Assembly: GCA_046074825.1 (NCBI GenBank)
Contig: JBJTOZ010000097.1
Location: forward strand, 1 to 6,836
Source: JAGVSR01 sp046074825
Lineage (GTDB): Bacteria > Pseudomonadota > Alphaproteobacteria > Rhizobiales > Hyphomicrobiaceae
DNA: 6,836 nucleotides
Reading direction: 5' to 3'
Both the position numbers and the translations under genes were made by a program. Under the pieces are notes generated by a model. The model was not told the DNA's origin. It did no database searches and saw only the letters and a list, made by a program, of their open reading frames with translations. Below are positions 1-5,100 of this stretch, in pieces. Each line of letters opens with the position of its first letter. The stretch's first letter is position 1.

Positions 1-12
1 AGGGCGAGGGGG

Positions 13-54
13 AAAAAAAGAGGCAGCGTTAAAAATTTTGTCTGCATCTGCTGC
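13..54 (-). terminator. Possible intrinsic terminator downstream of fliJ-like gene
   Basis: Read on the minus strand, GCAGC (54-50) can pair with GCTGC (27-23) across a 22-base AT-rich loop. Seven T residues (19-13) follow after a short CTC spacer. The stem is short and the loop long, and it lies about 195 bases past the FliJ-like stop codon, so this is a weak call. Nothing else that I can name is seen in 1-248 apart from the TTAA box at 88-102, a 9-base direct repeat CAAGAAACG (138-146 and 152-160) and a 12-base palindrome CAGGCGCGCCTG (214-225). Confidence 0.27.
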
Positions 55-87
55 TTGAAAAGAGGGGATGGAAAAGACGAGAAAACC

Positions 88-102
88 TTAAGCACAATTT
101 AA
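88..102. promoter_or_regulatory. CtrA-box-like TTAA-N7-TTAA site
   Basis: Two TTAA half-sites (88-91 and 99-102) are separated by exactly seven bases, which is the consensus described for CtrA binding in Caulobacter. The site lies about 150 bases beyond the 3' end of the FliJ-like gene. It would therefore more naturally serve a gene to the left of the window. The spacing match is seen directly; binding is inferred from the presence of ctrA in the same window. Confidence 0.4.
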
Positions 103-248
103 AAAAAACTATACTTAGAGACCGATCCTCCTTTGAGCAAGAAACGATCCCCAAGAAACGGTGCATAAACACCACTCTCTGAGGGTACCTCTTTTGCCTT
201 CTTTAGAAAGGGACAGGCGCGCCTGCAAAGGAGGCCGAGATCTTACCC

Positions 249-632
249 TTAACCCAAGACGGCGCTGTCGAGCTGTTCTTTGTCTCGAGAGGTGAGTTTG
301 ATCAGATCTTTATTGAGATGGGCCTCAGAACGGGCGAGTTGATCAATGGCATCATCGCGCTCTTTGATCGCCAACTCACGTTTGAGTTGTAACTCCTCAA
401 CAGAGGTAACCAAATTATTTCTTCGCTCCGCTAAGGACTTTGCCAACATTGAGTAAGAAATATTGCGGAAATCTTTGATGCCTGTGCGATCTTCTTCGAT
501 CTTTATTTGACGGTCTAAATCGTTGGCCATGGATGAAAATTCTCGGATCATAAATTCGATATCTTTCACACGACGGGATTTTTCTTCGGCTTCAAAGCGT
601 TTCAAGCGAAGTGCTGTTTCACGGATCTTCAT
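249..632 (-). CDS. fliJ: FliJ-like coiled-coil protein next to ctrA
   Basis: This 127-residue protein is almost wholly charged alpha helix. It has no signal peptide, membrane segment or cysteine. Two helical stretches (about 4-50 and 61-115) are joined near GIKDFRN and read as an antiparallel coiled coil. The opening RETALRLKRFEAEEK and the phrase MANDLDRQIKIEEDRTGI are typical of small alphaproteobacterial proteins annotated as flagellar export protein FliJ, which are often found beside ctrA. FliJ proper is the soluble stalk of the flagellar type III export ATPase FliI. Whether this short ctrA-linked form does that job is known only by family annotation. The ATG has a TTAGGG-type ribosome binding site nine bases upstream. 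The gene stands alone on the minus strand, divergent from ctrA, and a TTAA-N7-TTAA site lies 188 bases before its start, so CtrA control is plausible. Confidence 0.75.
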   Translation of the reverse strand: MKIRETALRLKRFEAEEKSRRVKDIEFMIREFSSMANDLDRQIKIEEDRTGIKDFRNISYSMLAKSLAERRNNLVTSVEELQLKRELAIKERDDAIDQLARSEAHLNKDLIKLTSRDKEQLDSAVLG

Positions 633-750
633 AGTTGTATACCCTAACTCTTCAGACTTAACCTTTGTCCAATAGATTTATCAAAAAATATGCCATGCTA
701 TTCTGTGTTAAAGACGGTCCATTCCCTGCGGTTCTGTTTCAAAATCGATG

Positions 751-762
751 CTCTTCGAAGAG
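751..762. repeat. 12-base perfect palindrome
   Basis: CTCTTCGAAGAG is its own reverse complement. It lies 119 bases upstream of the FliJ-like start. It could be an operator half-pair or chance; no protein can be named. Confidence 0.35.
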
Positions 763-797
763 AACGCGCCCCATTTTGAACCTAGAACCTTTTTCAA

Positions 798-965
798 GAT
801 TCAAAGTAGCATAGGAAAATTAAGTTGCGCTTAAGCAACGCCCCTTAAAGCTTTGCGAAAGAATTGATGAGAGTGCCAAAAAAGAGCCCTCGACGGCCTG
901 TGGAGATTCGCCGAATTCTGATACCTGTAGATTCGTAGTGTTTCGTGCTTGGCTATTCTAGAATC
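798..965. promoter_or_regulatory. Cluster of four GANTC methylation sites
   Basis: GANTC occurs at 798-802, 905-909, 930-934 and 961-965. None lies between 966 and the ctrA start. GANTC is the target of the cell-cycle DNA methyltransferase CcrM, and in Caulobacter a GANTC site in the ctrA P1 promoter links ctrA transcription to passage of the replication fork. The sites here are 344-511 bases from the ctrA start codon, so a role would need a distal promoter or would concern the FliJ-like gene. Confidence 0.35.
820..834. promoter_or_regulatory. CtrA-box-like TTAA-N7-TTAA site
   Basis: TTAA at 820-823 and at 831-834 are separated by exactly seven bases. The site is 188 bases before the FliJ-like start and 475 bases before the ctrA start. 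The second half-site sits inside an inverted repeat with arms GTTGC (824-828) and GCAAC (835-839). A GANTC site lies 18 bases to its left. The consensus match is seen; CtrA binding, as autoregulation or control of the FliJ-like gene, is inferred. Confidence 0.5.
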
Positions 966-1248
966 GCCACACCCTCAGAATTGGGGGGGCCAAAGCTGCC
1001 TTCAGGTTTAGCTCCTAAAAGGCTAAAGCTTGATGAAAAGTAAATGGGTATCCCAGTAAAAACGTAGAATGCAATAGCCTCATGTTTCCAGCGAAGCTTG
1101 GTTTTGTTCTAAGTTTAAGCCGAAAATAAATATAGTTTTTAGAACTTTTTTAGGAATGGTGGCAAAAATTAGGTTTTATTAACCAATCGAAGTTAAATTC
1201 TTAAGATTAGCTAACGTGTGTGTAGTCAAATTTAGGTCGGGAAAGTAG

Positions 1249-1289
1249 TCTCTTCATCCTTTATTTTAAAAAAATAAAGATGACAGAGA
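1249..1289 (+). promoter_or_regulatory. Long hairpin in the ctrA 5' leader
   Basis: Three consecutive arm pairs nest: TCTCT (1249-1253) with AGAGA (1285-1289), CATC (1255-1258) with GATG (1279-1282), and TTTATTTT (1260-1267) with AAAATAAA (1271-1278). This gives 17 base pairs with one bulged C, a 1x2 internal loop and a loop of three A residues. The hairpin ends two bases before the ribosome binding site AGAGAGGA (1291-1298). It is not followed by a T run, so it does not look like a terminator. A role in translation or mRNA stability of ctrA is inferred. Confidence 0.5.
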
Positions 1290-1308
1290 AAGAGAGGAAC
1301 AAAACACT

Positions 1309-2010
1309 ATGCGAGTCCTTCTAATTGAGGATGACAGCGCGACAGCGCAAAGCATCGAATTGATGCTTCAGTCCGAGGGATTTAATGTTTACACGACAGA
1401 TCTTGGCGAAGAAGGCGCAGACCTTGGCAAGTTATATGATTACGATATTATTCTCTTGGATCTTAACCTGCCCGATATGAGTGGCTATGAGGTTCTTAAA
1501 ACCTTGCGTGTGAGCAAAGTCTCAACACCAATTCTTATTCTTTCAGGTCTTGCCCAAATAGAAGATAAAGTGAAAGGACTTGGGTTTGGTGCAGACGATT
1601 ATATGACCAAACCGTTCCACAAGGACGAATTGATTGCTCGAATTCATGCTATTGTGCGCCGATCCAAAGGTCATGCCCAATCTGTCATTGAAACAGGTGC
1701 GCTTAAAGTCAACTTAGATACAAAAACCGTTGATGTTGATGGACAGCGTGTTCATTTAACTGGAAAAGAATATCAAATGCTTGAGTTGTTGTCCTTGCGC
1801 AAAGGCACAACGCTTACAAAAGAGATGTTTCTCAATCACCTCTATGGCGGCATGGACGAACCTGAATTAAAAATTATCGACGTCTTTATTTGCAAACTGC
1901 GCAAAAAACTCAAGGACGCGACTGGCGACCCCAATGGATATATTGAAACAGTATGGGGACGTGGGTATGTTTTGAGAGATCCTGGCGACGAAGGCAACGT
2001 TGCCGCTTAA
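1309..2010 (+). CDS. ctrA: Cell-cycle transcriptional regulator CtrA
   Basis: This is a 233-residue response regulator of the OmpR/PhoB type. The receiver domain spans about residues 1-117, with acidic pocket E7-D8-D9, phospho-acceptor D51 in LLDLNLPDMSGYE, S79 and K101 in MTKPF. The winged-helix DNA-binding domain spans about 125-224 and ends WGRGYVLR. Stretches such as SKGHAQSV, LTGKEYQMLELLSLRKGTTLTKEMFLNHLYGG and DEPELKIIDVFICKLRKKL match the CtrA subfamily almost residue for residue. CtrA is the essential cytoplasmic master regulator in Caulobacter, phosphorylated through CckA-ChpT, and controls division, flagellar and replication genes. The protein ends Val-Ala-Ala, like the Ala-Ala end that directs ClpXP proteolysis of Caulobacter CtrA. 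The ATG is preceded by AGAGAGGA at a spacing of ten bases and by a strong leader hairpin. The gene appears monocistronic, with its own terminator. Confidence 0.97.
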   Translation: MRVLLIEDDSATAQSIELMLQSEGFNVYTTDLGEEGADLGKLYDYDIILLDLNLPDMSGYEVLKTLRVSKVSTPILILSGLAQIEDKVKGLGFGADDYMTKPFHKDELIARIHAIVRRSKGHAQSVIETGALKVNLDTKTVDVDGQRVHLTGKEYQMLELLSLRKGTTLTKEMFLNHLYGGMDEPELKIIDVFICKLRKKLKDATGDPNGYIETVWGRGYVLRDPGDEGNVAA

Positions 2011-2036
2011 GAGACAGATTTATTCAATTTCATGCT

Positions 2037-2067
2037 ATGAGCTCCTTAACAGGAGCTCATTTTTTTT
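2037..2067 (+). terminator. Intrinsic terminator of ctrA
   Basis: A perfect nine-base stem, ATGAGCTCC (2037-2045) with GGAGCTCAT (2052-2060), closes a six-base loop. It runs straight into eight T residues (2060-2067). It starts 27 bases after the ctrA stop codon. Confidence 0.93.
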
Positions 2068-2118
2068 CTATCCACTAGAATTAAGCGAGAAGAGTTCATG
2101 CGACACTACGCGCCGGCC

Positions 2119-2197
2119 TCTAGAGGTCCCTCTTCCTCTAGATCCTTGGTATTAAAATAGAGTCTACAAAGGATATTATGGACCTTTGGCGGTCCAT
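2119..2197. other. Two perfect hairpins upstream of tRNA-Gln
   Basis: The first pairs TCTAGAGG (2119-2126) with CCTCTAGA (2135-2142) around an eight-base loop. The second pairs ATGGACC (2178-2184) with GGTCCAT (2191-2197) around a six-base loop. Neither is followed by a T run on either strand, so they are not intrinsic terminators. The function is unknown; they could be processing signals, decayed repeats or chance. Confidence 0.4.
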
Positions 2198-2248
2198 CAA
2201 AAAAGAAAGAGTCGCCTGTGCTTAAAACTTTTTGGACATGAGAAATAT

Positions 2249-2323
2249 TGGGGCGTAGCCAAGCGGTAAGGCAGCGGATTTTGATTCCGCCATTCGGAGG
2301 TTCGATCCCTCCCGCCCCAGCCA
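2249..2323 (+). tRNA. tRNA-Gln (anticodon UUG)
   Basis: This is a 75-base cloverleaf with CCA encoded. The acceptor stem TGGGGCG (2249-2255) pairs with CGCCCCA, followed by discriminator G and CCA (2321-2323). The anticodon stem GCGGA/TCCGC (2274-2278, 2286-2290) closes loop TTTTGAT with anticodon TTG at 2281-2283. The T arm GGAGG-TTCGATC-CCTCC is intact. It reads CAA, and CAG by wobble. I saw no convincing sigma-70 promoter just upstream. Confidence 0.97.
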
Positions 2324-2326
2324 AGA

Positions 2327-2353
2327 TGCTGCTTCAGGATCCCCCTAGCAGCA
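2327..2353 (+). other. Hairpin directly after tRNA-Gln
   Basis: TGCTGCT (2327-2333) pairs with AGCAGCA (2347-2353), with AGG/CCT able to add an inner stem. It begins four bases past the tRNA CCA end. It has no T run, so it may act in 3' processing rather than termination. Confidence 0.3.
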
Positions 2354-2438
2354 CGACATTGAGAAAACGAAAAATCCGCTCTCTTTTTCTTTTGATTATT
2401 AAACAATCCTTGCCTGCTTCACGTCCCCCCTTGTGATC

Positions 2439-2463
2439 CTCGCAAGTTTTTTGTGAGTTTTTT
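2439..2463 (+). terminator. Possible intrinsic terminator for the tRNA-Gln transcript
   Basis: CTCGC (2439-2443) can pair with GTGAG (2453-2457), including one G-U pair, across a nine-base T-rich loop. It is followed by six T residues (2458-2463). The stem is short, so confidence is low. Apart from this, 2354-2593 shows nothing that I can identify. Confidence 0.35.
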
Positions 2464-2593
2464 GAGATCTGTTGATCTGTTTTACTATGTCTTGTCTGAC
2501 ACACGTGGAAAGTATCCTTAGTTTCCAACGCACGGGCGGGCTTTTGCATCGCCAAACTTGACGCCTGAAACGTCCTAGGGCACAGGAAGAAGA

Positions 2594-2620
2594 CTGCTGA
2601 GACAAAATTTTCTCATGCAG
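2594..2620 (+). other. Hairpin immediately upstream of tRNA-Pro
   Basis: CTGC-TGAGA (2594-2602) pairs with TCTCA-T-GCAG (2611-2620), nine pairs with one bulged T and an eight-base loop. It ends seven bases before the tRNA 5' end, where RNase P would cut. A leader-processing role is possible but only inferred. Confidence 0.35.
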
Positions 2621-2627
2621 CACAGGT

Positions 2628-2704
2628 CGGAGCGTGGCGCAGTCTGGTAGCGCACTTGCTTCGGGAGCAAGGGGTCGGAGGTTCGAATCCTCTCGCTCCG
2701 ACCA
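2628..2704 (+). tRNA. tRNA-Pro (anticodon CGG)
   Basis: This is a 77-base cloverleaf with CCA encoded. The acceptor stem CGGAGCG (2628-2634) pairs with CGCTCCG, followed by discriminator A and CCA. The anticodon stem CTTGC/GCAAG (2655-2659, 2667-2671) closes loop TTCGGGA with anticodon CGG at 2662-2664. The T arm is GGAGG-TTCGAAT-CCTCT. It reads only CCG, so another proline tRNA must exist elsewhere in the genome. Confidence 0.97.
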
Positions 2705-3031
2705 TTCCTTCCCGCGTGGGCAAAACATTTACTACTGCTCTGGATATATATATTTTCTTGGGAGCGTTTTGCTAAGAAGTCGTTTCCTTAACGAAAAATC
2801 CCATCGGCGTACCTAGCTCTCTCCTCATTGAGGCTGATCCCCGCCTCTTCAAAACGGTCTACTCTTCTCGCCGTGCTCTTGCTCATTTACCAAGGAGTGA
2901 TGTGTTTTTAAAGGAGGTTTTTCTTTTGAATAATTTATTCTATTCAACCAAGAAAGACTTTGATAAAAATTCCTGAATTCTCTCCTAATAAGTGCATCCT
3001 ACTCCCCAGATGACAAAAAGAGGAAGACCTT
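2705..3031. other. Intergenic stretch after tRNA-Pro
   Basis: There is no credible gene and no clear terminator after the tRNA. One plus-strand frame is open from the TAA near 2770 to the TGA at 2974-2976, about 66 codons. It has no start codon before a GTG near 2900, so it may be chance or a degraded gene. Its 3' end contains the mini-frame listed separately. Confidence 0.4.
2926..2976 (+). CDS. Possible 16-residue mini-ORF behind a perfect Shine-Dalgarno
   Basis: AAGGAGG (2911-2917), a full anti-16S match, lies eight bases before a TTG codon at 2926. The frame encodes a 16-residue hydrophilic peptide starting (f)MNNLFYS and ending KNS, with stop at 2974. The start lies inside a hairpin with arms TTGAATA (2926-2932) and TATTCAA (2941-2947). 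The frame is far too short to judge by composition. The next gene begins 135 bases later behind its own candidate promoter, so a leader-peptide role is not obvious. A chance purine-rich tract is an equally good explanation. Confidence 0.2.
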   Translation: MNNLFYSTKKDFDKNS

Positions 3032-3061
3032 TTGAGGGATGAGAGGCAAGCCAAGTATAGA
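3032..3061 (+). promoter_or_regulatory. Candidate sigma-70 promoter of the MBL-fold gene
   Basis: A -35-like TTGAGG (3032-3037) and a -10-like TATAGA (3056-3061) are separated by 18 bases. They lie 50 bases before the GTG start and 77 bases before the alternative ATG. Confidence 0.4.
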
Positions 3062-3111
3062 GTACACATTACAATCTTCACTTCTCAAAGGATCGAATAA
3101 GGCGCGCTTTA

Positions 3112-4020
3112 GTGGAAGAGATACATTTCAAAAAAACGATGTCGTTTCACTATGGTCAGCCTGATCCAATAGCCCCTGGTATTGTGCGCGTTGTTGCGAA
3201 AAATCCAAGTCCCTTCACCTTTAAAGGCACCAATACGTATATGGTCGGGACGAGCACGCTTGCCGTGATTGATCCTGGCCCCGAAGATGAAGCCCACCTC
3301 AACACGCTTCTGAGATTAGCTGAGGGACGAAAGATTTCTCATATTTTGATCACACATGCCCATCGGGACCACTGTGATGGAGCACGATACCTCTCGCAAA
3401 AAACGGGAGCACCGATTGCAGCCTTTGGGCGCAAGACACTTTCGCAAAGAGTAAGCCGTCTCGCCCGTATTCGCAGTGCGGCACTTGTCGATTACACCTT
3501 CAGCCCCGATATGCCTTTACATAACGAAGAGACCTTAGAAAGTGAGGATTGGAAACTCAAAGCGCTCCACACTCCAGGGCATGCGCCAGACCATCTCTGT
3601 TTTGCTTTGGACAAAAGCCGCGTGCTTTTTACGGGCGATCACGTGATGGCATGGAATACCACCGTCGTTGCTCCTCCTGAAGGTCGGATGTCGGACTACA
3701 TTGCATCTTTAGAAGTCTTACTCAAACGGCGGGACAGACTGTATTTGCCTGGACATGGGGGGCGACTTGAAAGTCCCCTGCGTACGGTGAAGGCTTATTT
3801 GGCTCACCGACAGTGGCGCGAGCAAGCTATTCTTGCTGAAATTCGTCGAGGATCTCAATGTGTATCGGATATCCTTGAGAAGGTATACCCTAATGTTGAA
3901 AAAGAAATACAAACTGCGGCCCGTTTTTCGATTCTTGCACATGTAGAGTGTCTCGCCGAAAAAAAACTCATTACCTATCAACCGCCCCTTTCTTTGGAGA
4001 GCCATTTTTTTGCTGCGTAG
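3112..4020 (+). CDS. MBL-fold metallo-hydrolase, LACTB2-like
   Basis: This is a 302-residue soluble protein. The metallo-beta-lactamase core covers about residues 20-220. Metal-binding motifs are clear: HAHRDH at 82-87, TPGH with H157, TGDH with D176, and LPGH with H215, enough for a two-zinc site. Residues about 224-290 look like the winged-helix tail of the LACTB2/RNase-like branch. NPSPFTFKGTNTYMVG near the start is typical of the family in alphaproteobacteria. Human LACTB2 is a mitochondrial endoribonuclease; the bacterial substrate is not established. Translation is drawn from GTG at 3112. An ATG at 3139 (MSFHYGQ) would give 293 residues and fits the usual family N-terminus equally well, and neither start has a strong ribosome binding site. 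The last 50 bases overlap the 3' end of the opposing DUF1499 gene. Confidence 0.9.
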   Translation: MEEIHFKKTMSFHYGQPDPIAPGIVRVVAKNPSPFTFKGTNTYMVGTSTLAVIDPGPEDEAHLNTLLRLAEGRKISHILITHAHRDHCDGARYLSQKTGAPIAAFGRKTLSQRVSRLARIRSAALVDYTFSPDMPLHNEETLESEDWKLKALHTPGHAPDHLCFALDKSRVLFTGDHVMAWNTTVVAPPEGRMSDYIASLEVLLKRRDRLYLPGHGGRLESPLRTVKAYLAHRQWREQAILAEIRRGSQCVSDILEKVYPNVEKEIQTAARFSILAHVECLAEKKLITYQPPLSLESHFFAA

Positions 4021-4834
4021 AAGACACCCCCGACGAACGAGGGTCACTCGTGTCTACCGTGCCTGAGGAAACCCTTGCCCCAAGTTGGTTAATGAGTTCC
4101 CGCATAATCCCTCTTAAAAGATGTGCGTTATATCCAAAATCGGATTTTCCATAGCGCGAGGCAGACCGCAAATCGATCACAGCCGTTGATGCGTTGCCTC
4201 TGACGCGAATTGAAAGATCATTATAAAACCCTACCACAAGAGTACGTTGGACTGCTTCAATCCTCCCTTCTGGATTGGTGTCCGTCGGAGGCTCGACAGA
4301 AACCACCCTCACCTGCAGACGTTTGATTATTGCAAGAACCAAGTCATAAGTATCTTGGAGAGAGCGATTGATTTTGAGAGAGAGAAGATCAGGATAGGCC
4401 GTCTGTTGGAGAGGGGCAAAGACCGCGGATGGATAAAGAGAAGGGTTCGCCGCACCTCTGCGCTCTTGTGCTAGTGTTTTAAAGAGAGGCGGATCGGCGG
4501 TGTTTGTTGTCACATCATTGAGGAGAGGGTAATTTTTTGCGATCAAGAAAAGAAAAAAAGGAAGGATGCCTATTAGGCATCCAACTACACATCCGAGAAA
4601 AACTCTAGCAGCTCCAGGTACTCCGTTGTACCAAATTCTCACTCCTGCCACACACCCAAGAAAGAGAGCGAGAACAGCTAGTCCGTAGACTGTGCCAAGG
4701 CAGAGAAAAAGTGTCGGCGTAGGAAGATAAAATATGCGGTGTAAAAAAAGGGACGTAAAAAGAAGCAGAACCGAAAAAAGAGCAATCCGTGAAGACCACA
4801 CACCACGAACAGGCCCCTGATCGTTCATTGACAT
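3971..4834 (-). CDS. Membrane-anchored DUF1499 domain protein
   Basis: This 287-residue protein has three N-terminal hydrophobic segments (about 15-37, 41-66 and 76-99) and a soluble domain at about 105-252. The domain matches DUF1499: LNDVTTNTADPPLF at its start, the central RIEAVQRTLVVGFYNDLSIRV, and DLRSASRYGKSDFGYNAHLLR near the end. The domain most likely faces the periplasm. A polar Ser/Thr/Lys-rich tail (255-287) follows. The function of DUF1499 is unknown. GAGGG lies eight bases before the first ATG, and AAGGG lies six bases before a second ATG two codons in (4826-4828), so both starts are possible. Its last 16 or so codons overlap the MBL gene tail to tail. Upstream on the same strand lies the structured RNA with terminator at 4905-5100, which could be its leader. 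Confidence 0.88.
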   Translation of the reverse strand: MSMNDQGPVRGVWSSRIALFSVLLLFTSLFLHRIFYLPTPTLFLCLGTVYGLAVLALFLGCVAGVRIWYNGVPGAARVFLGCVVGCLIGILPFFLFLIAKNYPLLNDVTTNTADPPLFKTLAQERRGAANPSLYPSAVFAPLQQTAYPDLLSLKINRSLQDTYDLVLAIIKRLQVRVVSVEPPTDTNPEGRIEAVQRTLVVGFYNDLSIRVRGNASTAVIDLRSASRYGKSDFGYNAHLLRGIMRELINQLGARVSSGTVDTSDPRSSGVSSTQQKNGSPKKGAVDR

Positions 4835-4904
4835 CCCTTAAGCCCTCTTTCACAGAACAACAGACCCTTCATTTTTATCAACTTCCTTGAGCGCTTTCCT
4901 CTTT

Positions 4905-4934
4905 AAAAAAAAGCCTCCCAATAGGGGGCAAGGC
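4905..4934 (-). terminator. Strong intrinsic terminator upstream of the DUF1499 gene
   Basis: Read on the minus strand, GCCT (4934-4931) and CCC pair with GGGAGGC (4919-4913), with a two-base bulge and a loop of about six. The stem runs into eight T residues (4912-4905). The T run exists only for minus-strand transcription. No protein gene lies upstream on that strand for at least 370 bases, so it must end a non-coding transcript or act as an attenuator. The DUF1499 start is 71 bases further on. Confidence 0.75.
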
Positions 4935-5100
4935 CCTCTGCGTATTCTATTGTCTCGCAGGCAGCTCCCCTTCGGCACACCGAGGAGGAAAAGGCACCTT
5001 GGCGACAGGCTTGTTGTGCCTCTCAAGCAGAAGGCTCAGTCTGCAGTGAAGCTTTCCTTTGGACCACTTTCAGATGTACTCAATAGAACAGGAGGTTAAA
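4905..5100 (-). ncRNA. Candidate structured RNA (6S-like RNA or DUF1499 leader)
   Basis: On the minus strand the arms nest into one rod: CCUC (5095-5092) with GAGG (4938-4935), UGUUCUAUUG (5090-5081) with CAAUAGAAUA (4952-4943), GCAG (5044-5041) with CUGC (4960-4957 or 4964-4961), CCUUC (5034-5030) with GAAGG (4973-4969), and GGCACA (5020-5015) with UGUGCC (4979-4974). The one imperfect pair in the ten-base helix is G-U on this strand but would be A-C on the other. The strong terminator follows directly. A weak TTGAAA -35-like box (5139-5134) would start RNA near 5104, giving about 195 bases. Size, closing stem, large internal loop, CUGAGCC on the 5' side and GCCUGCG on the 3' side recall 6S RNA, the RNA polymerase-binding RNA, but the match is loose. 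The alternative is a cis-acting leader of the DUF1499 gene. No clear match to tmRNA, RNase P RNA or SRP RNA was seen. Confidence 0.5.

Larger units (their letters stand above)
633..1308. other. Long divergent intergenic region between fliJ-like gene and ctrA
   Basis: This stretch of 676 bases has no credible reading frame on either strand. It is AT-rich next to ctrA and more balanced at 840-1000. It holds a 12-base palindrome (751-762), an exact TTAA-N7-TTAA box (820-834) and four GANTC sites (798-965). Three further TTAA half-sites (1179, 1193, 1201) have 10- and 4-base gaps that do not fit a full CtrA box. A hairpin lies at 1249-1289. A sigma-70-like TATAGT (1131-1136) is visible but has no convincing -35 partner. 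Weak palindromes include ATTCTAGAAT (955-964) and TTTAGC/GCTAAA arms (1007-1012, 1022-1027). Confidence 0.6.

Noticed and set aside
138..160. Two copies of CAAGAAACG as a possible repeat array
   Set aside because: There are only two short copies 14 bases apart and no third unit, so it is not a CRISPR or iteron array.
1179..1204. Three TTAA half-sites close to ctrA as a CtrA promoter box
   Set aside because: The gaps are 10 and 4 bases, so none gives the required seven-base spacing.
2106..2406. Minus-strand reading frames over tRNA-Gln (such as MAGAGGIEPP...)
   Set aside because: They are the antisense of the tRNA; this kind of peptide is a well-known annotation artefact.
2399..2728. Minus-strand 109-codon frame containing EDSNLRPLAPEASALPDC
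   Set aside because: This is the classic false protein from the antisense of tRNA-Pro; it has no independent support.
3718..4047. Minus-strand 109-codon frame
   Set aside because: It is a shadow of the MBL-fold gene, with no domain and no plausible ribosome site.
4018..4070. Hairpin ACGAG/CTCGT in the convergent overlap as a bidirectional terminator
   Set aside because: It has a five-pair stem without a T run on either strand, and it is mostly inside coding sequence.
4887..5099. Plus-strand 70-codon frame across the structured RNA
   Set aside because: It has an Arg/Lys/Pro-rich peptide with no family resemblance, and the region is better explained by paired RNA arms and a minus-strand terminator.
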